DNA from: Protea cynaroides | Lineage: Eukaryota; Streptophyta; Magnoliopsida; Proteales; Proteaceae | NCBI GenBank assembly: GCA_028583415.1 | Contig: CM053272.1 | Coordinates: 76,425,439-76,489,438, forward strand | DNA length: 64,000 bases | Direction of reading: 5' to 3' | Shown here: positions 10,654-20,252 of the stretch, one piece after another | How the letters are laid out: every line of letters starts with the position of its first letter | Position numbering within the stretch: position 1 is the first letter of the stretch | Notes under the pieces: model-generated | Told to the model about the DNA's origin: nothing | Seen by the model: only the letters and a program-made list of their open reading frames with translations | The model's database searches: none | Translations under genes and position numbers: made by a program

Positions 10654-12984
10654 TGTAAGACCCGTATCGAACTAATCGGTCTTACCACCTTGTACTAGGT
10701 CTACCAATCATGGTCGAGCCAAATGGACCAAGTGCGTGAAGGAAATAGCAAGACCAGGTATTAAACTGACCCAAAAACAGTAGAATAGGGGGTAGGGTCG
10801 CATACCTAAACAGGTAGGGTTGATCCCACCTCATTAGGAAGTCAGACCCCTGATTTTTAGACCTAGGGTCGGACAACTGAGACCCTAGAGTCGGACGGGA
10901 CCTCTGACCCCCTCATCGACCCTAGGATCACCGACAGAAACCATAAATAGGAAACTTTCCAAATTTCAAGGGGATTCTTTCATAATCTCAATAGGACTTA
11001 TTTTGGGAGGTTTTTCTCTATAAATAGGACGTCCCTTAGCCTCTTTCACTCCTTTTGAAACCCTAAAAGAAAGTGAGAGAAAGAGAAGAGAATGAGAAGA
11101 GAAGGAAAGTTGGAGAAGAAGACTAAACAGAAGAAATTCAGAGAAACCTCTAAATCTCAGCAAACCTAAGGTATGGATATACTTTCCATGAATTGTTTAA
11201 GACCTTAGAATAGTTCATGAAGAGGGTATGATCTAGGAGAAACCCAAATCATCCATCCATGGGAAGATTTTAATGAAATCCATGGAGGAAATCATGGTAG
11301 ACAAAGTAAGGAAATAACCTGGAGTGTTAAGCCATAGAACAAGCATAGAATGGACTATGGAAGTAAGCCAAAGGACCCAAACTTGAAAGATTAGACTGTA
11401 GAATGAAAAGGTGGACTCAAACCACGTGCGGTTGCACGTAGGGTCGATTGGGAATCGACCCTACCAGACCATAGGATCGACCCCTAGCTTTTGGGAAGAC
11501 CAGGGAAGCTACGATCGCACCTAGGGTTGATGGGACATCCGACCCTAGCATCGACCCTATACCCTGGGGTCGTAGAAAACTGCTACCCTACCTACGACCC
11601 GTCCTGCGACCCTAGCTTTACAGCAAGCTTAAAACTGTCGGAATGAATTCTAATTACAATCTATCGACTTATTAGGTTTTCTTATTGATATAAAGGTGAT
11701 TCTTAAAGCTTGATAGAGGATTTACACTCAAGCAAAGGTGAGGGAACAAGACCTAAACTAATTGGCTAATAATAAACTATTTTTATTTCTTGAGTCCAAT
11801 GCCATGACTGATTCTATGCGTATATGCTTGTAATGTGCATTCAATATATCATCCAATATTCCTACTATTAATATTCATGCATATTTAATTCTATTTTATT
11901 TATAACATGATGATGATGATGATGCTAGGAATAGGCATGTGAATGTATGTGTGTGGTTAGTGTGCTTGATGCGAGTGGAGCATTAAGAGGAGGACGTGAT
12001 ATTGTGGTGTGCCCTGGTCACCAGACTCTAGCTCTATCTCTACTCAAGTCTTGTCTACTGACATCGTCGTATCGCCATTATCTTAGCAAAACTATTACGT
12101 CGTAGGGTATCAGGGGAGGTGGTCTCGGACCGTGTAGTCTTCGACTCTGCCGGGGGGCCTTAGCTCTATCTCTATGGACATATTGAGGGATGCAGGGGTG
12201 AGGCCTTGGGTACACTGTTGACATTAGGATTGGTTAGTTGCGAGTCCAGTTTGCAAGCCCTCGTCAGCAGGGGCTTACGTTTTGGTATGGGTAGAGTATC
12301 AGGGGAAGTGTGATGCGGTGTGGTCCTAAGTACTTTAGCTCTATCTCTATTCCATGGTGCGTGCATGTGGGACGGCAATAAACGATATCTTTGGGCGGCT
12401 TCACACACTCATGTATAGAGGTGAGGCGGCCACCGAACCTTTCTATAGCACATTGCAAACTTATATACCAAACCACAGATATGAATTGAATGCATGCATA
12501 TGTTTGTTGCATCATTTTGTTTGCTCACTGAGCCGTGATGTGTGCTCACCCTTTTTGAATTCAAATATTTTTAGTTGATGATGCAGGTACCACTGCAGAA
12601 GATTATATGAATGCTTCTGTGTACGGGCACGTGGCTGCAATGGAGGCTGAAGATATAGTGGAAACGCATGAGTCCTCATGCGAGTGCAACTCATGCATTT
12701 TTTATTAGATTTTTATTTGAATTATTAAGGAAACATAATTTGATATTATTTATTTATGTCTCAGTTGATACAACATAATTTGATATTTTATTTATGATTA
12801 TCACAGTTAGATTATCAATTCATTTAATTTTAAGACTTCCGCTATTGTGTATTTATTCTGATTATGGTTGTGGATGTGTATGGTTTAAGTTAGAGGACAC
12901 AGTCTATTAGAGATCCTGGTTGAACCGTTGGTTTATTAGCGGTTCATCACACCGTTCTAAATGGTGTGGAATTAGGGTGTGACA
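10654..12984 (+). repeat. Element B 5' LTR
   Basis: Starts TGTAAGACCC and ends GGGTGTGACA. The TATA box is CTATAAATA at 11,018-11,026. Clusters of GGTCG/CGACC dyads lie upstream of it (10,795-10,925) and downstream (11,430-11,615). A short (GAT)n tract is at ~11,908-11,926, followed by the LTR ORF region (12,411-12,708). Confidence 0.92.
12411..12708 (+). pseudogene. LTR-borne small ORF (frameshifted copy)
   Basis: Starts MYRGEAATEPFYSTLQTY and continues ELNACICLLHHFVCSLSRDVCSPF. A one-base shift near 12,555 puts the remainder, VDDAGTTAEDYMNASVYGH and SSCECNSCIFY, in the next frame, ending at TAG 12,706-12,708. The same ~98-codon frame is intact in both LTRs of element C and in solo LTR D. 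No known domain is recognised. Cys-rich words (CICLLH.FVCS, SSCECN.C) recur in every copy. It could equally be a conserved RNA segment. Confidence 0.45.
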
Positions 12985-12987
12985 ACT

Positions 12988-12999
12988 TGGTATCAGAGC
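12988..12999 (+). other. Element B primer-binding site, tRNA-Met
   Basis: TGGTATCAGAGC, 3 bases after the LTR end; exact match to the usual initiator-Met primer site. Confidence 0.92.
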
Positions 13000-13270
13000 C
13001 CTCAGGCCCTGTCTCTTAAACCAATATACTGCCACAAAAGTTGTGAACTGAGATAGGGTAAAATTTAAAAGCTGTAATAATAACACATTATAAGCATCTG
13101 TGTTGTTTGAGACAAAAATTGAAAAAGAATAATGAATCTATTAAATGAGAAACAAATTCATATACACTCGAAGGAAGAACAAGCATATATACACTTATCT
13201 AAAGCAGAGTACAGTCCACAATCCGGACAGTTACTCTGGAGTACAAAAGAAAAATAAAAAGAAAAATACA

Positions 13271-14545
13271 TCAGGAAGCTGGAGGTGATGGGGGAGGCGG
13301 TGTCTCGCGGTCTTTGTCATAGTCCTCAGCATAGACTCTAGTCAACCAAGATACCTGAGTCTGGGTCGTCTGAAGACTAGCTGTGAGAACAGCCACCCGC
13401 CGATCAGTTACGCACTGAGCATCTAGAAGCTCTCCCACCCTCAGATCGAACATGCGCTGAGCCTCTCTAATCTCACGCAGTATCCCCATCATGTCATCAG
13501 AATGTGGGTGTGAAGGACCAGCAGCATGTGAAGGACCAGCCACATATGAAGGACCAGCTCCCGTAGTATATGTAGGTGATGGAGGAGGTATGGAGTCCAC
13601 ATCCATGTACAAACGATCATCATCCCCAGCATCACCCCCATGAACCCCTACTTCGACGGCTGCTGCTGTTGCCTCAGCGTCAGCCATCTCCACCAGAGTA
13701 CACGGACGCACCAGAGTGTTTCTCTCATCGTTGCTGACCTGAGCATCCCGCATGCCCATCTTATAGATGGCCTCCCAATCTAGAGGTGATGAGAAGGATT
13801 TCTCCTGAATCCTCTCATTCACCAAATCAACACCCAGGCGGGTAAGCAGTGTAGTGATCAGACGTCCATAAGGCAGGTTGCCAACCTGATCGGGCAGTGT
13901 GGCACTGATCATCGTCCACATAATAATATAAGGGAGACAGACAGGCTGCCTAGTGCAGATACAGTAGAGTAAGAACTAGGTCAACTGGGAGATCCTCTCG
14001 TAGTGCCCACTCTGAGGTATCAGGTTGTGCTGAATGATCTTACATTACACCCGAGGCTCTGGACATAGGTAGATCGCTTTCATCTCCCAGCGATCCTCTC
14101 TGATAAGCTGACGGTCTATCTCAGCCCTCATCTCCAAGGAAAAGAACTGGGGCTCTCTGGGAGCACAGTACACCAAGGGGCCGTTGTATGAAATTCCCAA
14201 AAGGTCCGCTAGCTGTCGATAGTCAAAGGAAACCTCTACTCCCTTAACGTAGCTCGTAATCCTGAGCTCTCTACCCCTCTCAGTATCATTGTGATCTCCC
14301 ACCACCTGGAGATTACAATAAAACTGTCTCATCAAATTTGGATGGGTACAGGCATCGTAGGTGATCAAAGGAAGCCAGCCGATGTCACCAAAAGCTCTTT
14401 CTACATCGAACAAGGCTAAGATAGCCAAGTCCACCCGACGACCTCCCTCTACCTTCTTACGAGCGTAGCAGGCATACTGTGCCTCGGCCTCGTTAGAACG
14501 GAAGCGGACTGGGTCATGAACCCTAGGTATTTTGGTACGAGCCAT
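13271..14545 (-). pseudogene. Element B antisense ORF (plant transposon-protein type)
   Basis: Starts at ATG 14,543-14,545 (MARTKIPRVHDPVRFRS), chosen because the same ATG context and protein start occur in element C. The first half (to 14,045) has ILALFDVERAFGDIGWLPL, QFYCNLQVVGDHND, ELRITSYVKGVEVSFDYRQL and LLGISYNGPLVYCAPREPQ. This pattern recalls the family annotated as putative plant transposon protein, often found beside Ty3/gypsy elements (family name from memory). The second half (216 codons) has an acidic middle, a Ser/Pro/Gly-rich linker, a helical segment DDMMGILREIREAQRM and ends PPPPSPPAS. Two stops in ~120 bp separate the halves. It lies opposite to gag-pol, between primer site and gag. 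Function unknown. Confidence 0.75.
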
Positions 14546-15480
14546 ATTATTTGTAAAAACAAAGAAAAACAGATAATAGCTTAGTAAAGGTAAAAAAACA
14601 CAAAAATTTGACATTATAACAACATAAATTGGTCAAAAGCCTCACTTTTCACCCATACACGTGGGCAGGAGGACTTATATAGATTCTAAACTATCCTGTA
14701 AGACTCATACAGTTGGAAATTTTATCTAAGGAGATTGAATTTGAAGAAATTTCAAGAAATTCAAAAATCTCGACAAATTAGGGCAAAAATGGGAAATTTC
14801 AAGTTTCGCGATAACCAACCGATGAAACTCAAATATTTTTTAGGGCTTTCGTCCATTGAGTCACCAACAACAAAAGCCCCCAATAAAAACTAAATTTTTA
14901 CGATTGGAAAAAAGTTTAATTTAAAGAAAACAATATAAACTAGCAAAAACCTAGTTAAGAAACCCTGAAAACATGAAACCGTAGAGAATATACCTGTAGA
15001 GAAGGAGTAGACGTCGAAAAGAGAAGCAAAAATACCAATGGGTCGGAGTTGTCACTGTAGCAACTCAGAGGAACGAGCCGAGTCAGAAAGGAGGAGAAAG
15101 AATGAGAAATGGACTCTAAAATCGGGATTAAAAACCTAGTTTTCAGTCCTAGGGTCGGATAATTCGACCAAAACATTCGACCCTACTTCCGACCCCCTCA
15201 TCGACCCTAGCCTCTCGGTGATTTGACAGAGAACTAGGGGTCAATCCTAGGGTCAGACACCCATCGACCCCCTCATCGACCCTAGGCTCTCGGTAAGTAA
15301 CAATGATTCTCAAGTCGCATACCCTAGGGTCGAACATCCATCGACCCTACGATGGAAAATATAGTATTTTTGACAGAATGATCTAAAAAATTTGAAAATA
15401 TCATTAACTAGTGGATTTAAATATGAGAATGAAGTATATGATGATTGCCTCACGTATTCTATGACTTTCAGGCATTACCA
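14546..15480 (-). promoter_or_regulatory. Element B antisense-gene leader: dyad cluster, promoter region, 5'-UTR intron
   Basis: Read on the minus strand: a cluster of GGTCG/CGACC dyads (15,350 to 15,150) in the same AGGGTCGA form as in B's LTRs, then a leader matching that of element C (TTGCTACAGTG...), then CTACAG|GTATAT with donor GT at 14,993-14,992. The intron contains a block conserved with C (14,815-14,890) that can fold with GGGCTTT pairing to AAAGCCC. The acceptor expected just before the ATG reads TTTTTACAA here, where C has TTTCCTACAG, so this copy has probably lost splicing. No canonical TATA box is seen. Confidence 0.5.
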
Positions 15481-15495
15481 CTACCATAGCAGATA

Positions 15496-16695
15496 ATGGA
15501 TGGACGCAGAGTGACCAGACAAAGTCGTAACTCTATTCCACCACCACCACTTGTAAAGGAAGACAGCCATATACATCCTGAAACACAGGAGAATCCAAAC
15601 ACGGCACCATCCATAGTTAATGGGCAGACAAATCCTACAAATTTGCCAGCTCCACCTACAGACCTGGCTACAGCCATAATGAATTTGGCACAACAGCTGC
15701 AGCAAATACAACAGGTACAAGCTACTATGAAAGCTACCATAGGCATGGCTTTTCCAGCTGCATAGACGACACCGATGCCAACAGGACAGGCAAGCACAGT
15801 ACCAGGGGGGAGTAACACAGTACCCCACGCACCTCAAACTCCCATCATGCAGGCTCAAGTACAAAACCCTGAAGTAGCTCCAGGTGGATATCAATACCAA
15901 CCACCTATGTATGGGGCTTATGTTCTTCATCAACTAGACCACTCCAGACTAGTGGAGCATTTTCTGAAGATGAAGCCCAAGGAGTATAGTGGTAAGCCAG
16001 CTGATCGATTGTGGCCAGCACACTGGATCGATGAGATGGAGAGAAATTTCACGATGATGACAGTGAACGAAGAAGTGAAAGTGTTGTGTGCAATGTTCAT
16101 GCTGAAAGGCGATGCACACCACTGGTGGAAGTCCACACGGACGTATCTGTTGACAAAGCACGCCCAACTGACCTGGGATATATATAAGGAGGCATTCTTT
16201 GAGAAGTATTTTCCTAGGAGTTTCAGAGATTCTATGGAGAAAGAGTTCCTGAGTTTGTATCAGGGACAGATGACTATTGATGCATATCAACAATGTTATG
16301 AGGAGTTGTTCTTCTTTACACCAGTCAGTATGCAAGCGAAAGATACAAAAACCCGAAGGTTCGTCATGGGACTTAGGGGAAGCATATGTGAACATGTTCT
16401 GGGACTTGAGAAGAAAATCTACAATGAAGCTGTACAAATTGCTTGAGTGATAGAGTTGAGCCAGAAAGAGAGCTACTTTGCTCAAAATAGAGGAATCAAA
16501 AGGCCTAATGGGAATTCTTATAACGGAGGGAACGCCAAGACATTCAAACCCTTCTGTACTCAAGGCTTTAATGCTGCAGCCAAGACCACTTCAGCAACCC
16601 CACCGCAACCAAGGCAAAATGGTGAAGGAATAAAATGCTTTAACTGCAATCAATTGGGACATATTGCAAGGGAGTGTCCTAAGCCCAAGAAGTAA
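15496..16695 (+). pseudogene. Element B gag
   Basis: Starts MDGRRVTRQSRN, matching the start of C's gag (MAGRRVSRR). Order: Pro/Gln-rich N-terminus with QQLQQIQQVQA; capsid core with LKMKPKEYSGKPAD, HHWWKSTRTYLL and TWDIYKEAFFEKYFP; then YQGQMTIDAYQQCYEELFFF; and the CCHC knuckle CFNCNQLGHIAREC near the C-terminus. It forms the virus-like particle and binds RNA. One frame runs through to the protease, with stops at 15,763 (TAG), 16,444 (TGA) and 16,693 (TAA). Element C reads through the last of these (PKPRKKLQQ), so it is a mutation and not a gag terminator. Confidence 0.85.
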
Positions 16696-17253
16696 CTACA
16701 ACAAGGAAGAGTTTACGCTGTTACATCTGAGGATGCTGCCGCATCGCCGGATGTGGTCACAGGTATCATACCTATTAATGGCATTCCCGCCAGAGTACTC
16801 TTTGATTTAGGAGCTACTCATTCTTTTATATCTGTGTCATTTGGAAAGAAGCTAAATCTACCCCTCAAATCCTTAGACTACAAACTGCTTCTACGATCGC
16901 CGATGGGATTAGAAGTGGAGTTAGAAAAAGGTTATTGACCATGTCCAGTTCTTATTGACGAAAAGACTTTAGATGCAACCTTGATTCAACTTAAGATGGC
17001 AGACTTTGACGTCATCTTGGGAATGGACTGGTTAGCTCGGCATTCTGCAAACCTATTATGTGCCGAAAAGAAGCTGACATTTAAAGACAAGGAAGGAGCA
17101 GAGTTCAGTTTTGCGGGAACCAAACTTCCCCGTAAACAAAAGCTCATACTTTCTGCATTAAAGGCTAGGAAGTGCCTTGAGAAAGGAGCAGTTGGGTATT
17201 TAGTATCTGTGGTCGATATTACCAAGGAAACACCACGAAATGGAGGATATTGA
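16696..17253 (+). pseudogene. Element B aspartic protease
   Basis: Same frame as gag. GIPARVLFDLGATHSFISVS is the active-site region, but the catalytic triad D-S/T-G reads D-L-G, which should abolish activity. A stop at ~16,936 follows. FDVILGMDWLARHSANLLC is the C-terminal motif typical of chromovirus proteases. The frame ends near 17,230 with a shift into the RT frame. Confidence 0.8.
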
Positions 17254-18160
17254 TGTCGTGCATGACTTTCCAGATATATTTCCTGAAGAACTACCAGGAC
17301 TACCACCCGACCGAGCTACAGAGTTTGTTATAGATCTGATACCCGGAGCCGCACCAGTATCTAAAGCACCTTATCGAATGGCTCCAACTGAACTGAAGCA
17401 GTTAAAGGTACAACTACAAGAACTACTGGACAAGGGTTACATCCGACCTAGCATATCACCAAGGGGAGTGCCAGTATTATTCGTAAAGAAGAAGGACGGT
17501 AGTGTTCGACTGTGTATAGACTACCAGGAACTGAATAAGCTGACAATCAAGAATCGGTACCCATTGCCTCGGATCGATGACCTGTTCGATCAGTTGCAAG
17601 GTGCCAAAGTGTTCTTCAAAATTGATCTTCGGTCAGGCTACCATCAGTTGAAGATCAAGGATGGTGATATTCCCAAGACAACATTTAGGACCAGATATGG
17701 ACATTATGAATTTATGGTCATGTCTTTTGGATTGATAAACGCACCACTAACTTTTATGGAACTTATGAATCGGGTATTCCATGATATGTTGGATACGTCG
17801 GTTGTTGTATTCATTGATGATAGATTGGTTTACTCCAAGGACAAGGAAACTCATATTAAGAATCTAAACGCCACTCTGCAGCGATTACGGAAAGAGAAGC
17901 TTTACGCCAAATTTACAAAGTGTGAGTTTTGGCTAAAGGAAGTCGCTTTTCCTGGCCATGTTGTATCCGCTGAAGGAATTAAAGTGGATCCTAGCAAGAT
18001 CGAAGCTATTGTGAAGTGGGAAGCACCGAAGAGCATTGCAGAAATTAGAAGTTTCTTAGGTCTAGTAGGTTATTATCGACGATTTGTGGAAGACTATTCC
18101 CGAATTGCCGTACCTCTCACCAGTTTGACTAAGAAGGAAAAAAAAGTTTGTTTGGACTGA
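17240..18160 (+). CDS. Element B reverse transcriptase
   Basis: A 306-codon open frame with all RT blocks in order: PYRMAPTELKQLKVQL, VKKKDGSVRLCIDYQELN, PLPRIDDLFDQLQGA, FKIDLRSGYHQLKI, SFGLINAPLTFMELMNRVF, the catalytic box VVFIDDRLVYSK (both Asp present), LGHVVSAEGIKVDP in the form PGHVVSAEG, and IRSFLGLVGYYRRFVEDYS. It copies element RNA into cDNA. The frame is lost in a run of eight A at 18,138-18,145, after which the sequence reads correctly one base over (FVWTEKCQKSFQTLK). The ATG given is the first in the frame; in life it would be part of Gag-Pol. Confidence 0.9.
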   Translation: MEDIDVVHDFPDIFPEELPGLPPDRATEFVIDLIPGAAPVSKAPYRMAPTELKQLKVQLQELLDKGYIRPSISPRGVPVLFVKKKDGSVRLCIDYQELNKLTIKNRYPLPRIDDLFDQLQGAKVFFKIDLRSGYHQLKIKDGDIPKTTFRTRYGHYEFMVMSFGLINAPLTFMELMNRVFHDMLDTSVVVFIDDRLVYSKDKETHIKNLNATLQRLRKEKLYAKFTKCEFWLKEVAFPGHVVSAEGIKVDPSKIEAIVKWEAPKSIAEIRSFLGLVGYYRRFVEDYSRIAVPLTSLTKKEKKVCLD

Positions 18161-18185
18161 GAAATGCCAGAAGAGTTTCCAAACA

Positions 18186-18600
18186 TTGAAGGCTAGATTG
18201 ATATCTACTCCAATCTTGACCATTTTGATTCCAGGACAGCCATTTATTTTGTACACTGATGCGTCAGGATTGGGATTAGGATGTGTACTTATGCAAGGAG
18301 AACAAGTAATTGCTTATGCCTCAAGACAATTGAAGACACATGAGAAAAACTATCCCACTCATGATTTGGAATTAGCGGCAGTAGTACATGCTGTCAAGAT
18401 ATGGAGACATTACTTGTATGGAGAGAAACTTTAGATTAAATCAGATCATAAGAGTCTTACTTATCTCTATAATCAGGAGTTGAATATGAGACAAAGAAGA
18501 TGGTTGGAACTATTGAAAGACTATGATTGTGATATCCAGTATCATCCGGGAAAAGCTAATGTGGTTGCTGACGCGCTGAGTAGAAAGGCAATGATAAAAT
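18186..18600 (+). pseudogene. Element B RNase H
   Basis: FILYTDASGLGLGCVLMQ carries the first catalytic Asp. AYASRQLKTHEKNYPTHDLE and VHAVKIWRHYLYGEKL follow, then a stop at 18,434 (Phe codon changed). RRWLELLKDYDCDIQYHPGK and ANVVADALSRK carry the final Asp. It removes RNA from the RNA:DNA hybrid. One premature stop; otherwise the domain is whole. Confidence 0.85.
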
Positions 18601-20252
18601 CTCAAGGGGAGGTTAGCACAACTGCCGCAATGTGTACTACCGGAAAGGCATTCAATTACGGTAATGAGCAGTTTGTGATAAATGCACCAGGTGAATCAAC
18701 CAACCAAGGGTTTATCCATCAGTTTTCAAATATGTTCGCCACATTGAGGATTGTATCTGATATACTTGATGAAGTGAAAATAGCTATTAAATCAGACCCT
18801 TATCTAAGAACGGTACAAGAGGACATTGAAAAAGGTAGGACTTTTCCTGAGTTCGCCTTGGACGATGAAAAGGCCCTGAAGTACAAAGGAAGAATATGTG
18901 TACTTGAAACAGAAAGTTTGGACATTAGACACTGACTAATGAAGGAAGCCCATACCACTGCCTATTCGATACATCCTGGAAGTACAAAAATGTATCATGA
19001 TCTAAAGAAAATATATTGGTGGAGAGGAATGAAAGCAAATTTAGCTAAGTTCGTGTCTCAATGCTTAAACTGTTAGAAAGTGAAGGCTGAACGACAAAGA
19101 CCTATAGGACTGTTACAACCGTTATCAGAACTAGCATGGAATTGGGACTGCATCACTATGGACTTCGTCACCGGGTTACCATTGACTCCTCGAGTAGTTG
19201 ACGTAGTTTGGGTGATTGTAGACCGCCTGACTAAAACGGATCGATTTATAGCTATACGACCTCAGTATACACTGGAGAGGTTAGCTAAGTTGTATATGGA
19301 TAATATTGTCAGATTACACGGTTTACCTGAAAGCATTGTGTCCAACAGAGATCCACGATTTACTTCAAAGTTTTGGAAAGGATTACAAAAGGCTATGGGT
19401 ACAACATTGAAGTTCAGTACTGCATTCCACCCTCAGATAGACGGACAATCGGAGCGTACCATTCAGATTTTAGAAGACATGCTCCGAGTCTGTGTAATTG
19501 ATTTTAAAGGATCATGGGATGAGAAGTTACCACTGATTGAGTTCGCTTATAACAATAGCTATCAGGCTACTATACAAATGTCACCCTATGAAGCACTGTA
19601 TGGCAGGAAGTGTCGAACTCCTTTGTTTTGGAATGAAGTTGGAGAACGTAGTATTGTTGGATCAGAATTTGTCGAAGAGACATGTCGAGTAGTCGACATT
19701 ATCAAGGAAAGAGTAAGAATGGCTCAGAATCGTCAGAAGCAATATGCAGATACTAGACGCCGAGACCTTGAATTTGCCGTAGGTGATAAGGTATTCCTCA
19801 AAGTGTCACCTATGCGCGGTTGGAAACGGGTGGGACAGAAAGGGAAACTAAGTCCGAGATATGTCGGACCATATGAGATTCTAACTTAATGTAGAAAAGT
19901 GGCTTACCAGTTAGCACTACCACCATCTATGTCAAGTGTGCATGATGTATTTCATATCTCCTTATTGAAAAAGTATGTCAGAGATCCAACGCACGTTTTG
20001 ACAGTAGATCTACCTGATTTGACTGATGATTTGACATTTGAAGTAGCACCAACTGAAATCACCAGCCGAAAGGTTCAACGACTATACAACCGTGACATTT
20101 ATTATGTTAAGGTCACTTGGAGAAGCAGAGATATAGAGGAAATCACATGGGAAGAAGAGAATGCTATGCGAAAACAATACCTCATCTATTCGACTCGGAA
20201 GGTATGTATAAATTTTGAGGATGAAATTTTTATAAGCAGGGGGGAATTGTAA
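18601..20252 (+). pseudogene. Element B integrase with chromodomain-like tail
   Basis: Zinc finger HTTAYSIHPGSTKMYH...CLNC (18,950-19,075; a TGA and a TAG nearby). The 269-codon frame 19,080-19,889 holds the catalytic core: D in WDCITMDFVTGLP, D in SIVSNRDPRF and E in DGQSERTIQ, so the DDE triad is intact. LSPRYVGPYEIL is the GPY/F module. After one TAA, LPPSMSSVHDVFHISLLKKY leads into a chromodomain-like segment (VQRLYNRDIYYVKVTWRSR, EEITWEEE). Chromodomains target insertion to particular chromatin. Stops show that the copy cannot act alone. Confidence 0.87.
20238..20247 (+). other. Element B polypurine tract
   Basis: AGGGGGGAAT immediately before the 3' LTR; primes plus-strand DNA synthesis. 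The mirrored tract of element C lies at 31,959-31,968. Confidence 0.85.

Noticed and set aside
16693..16695. TAA after the gag zinc knuckle of element B as a gag terminator with programmed readthrough
   Set aside because: Element C reads straight through at this point in the same frame, and B has other random stops, so it is a mutation.
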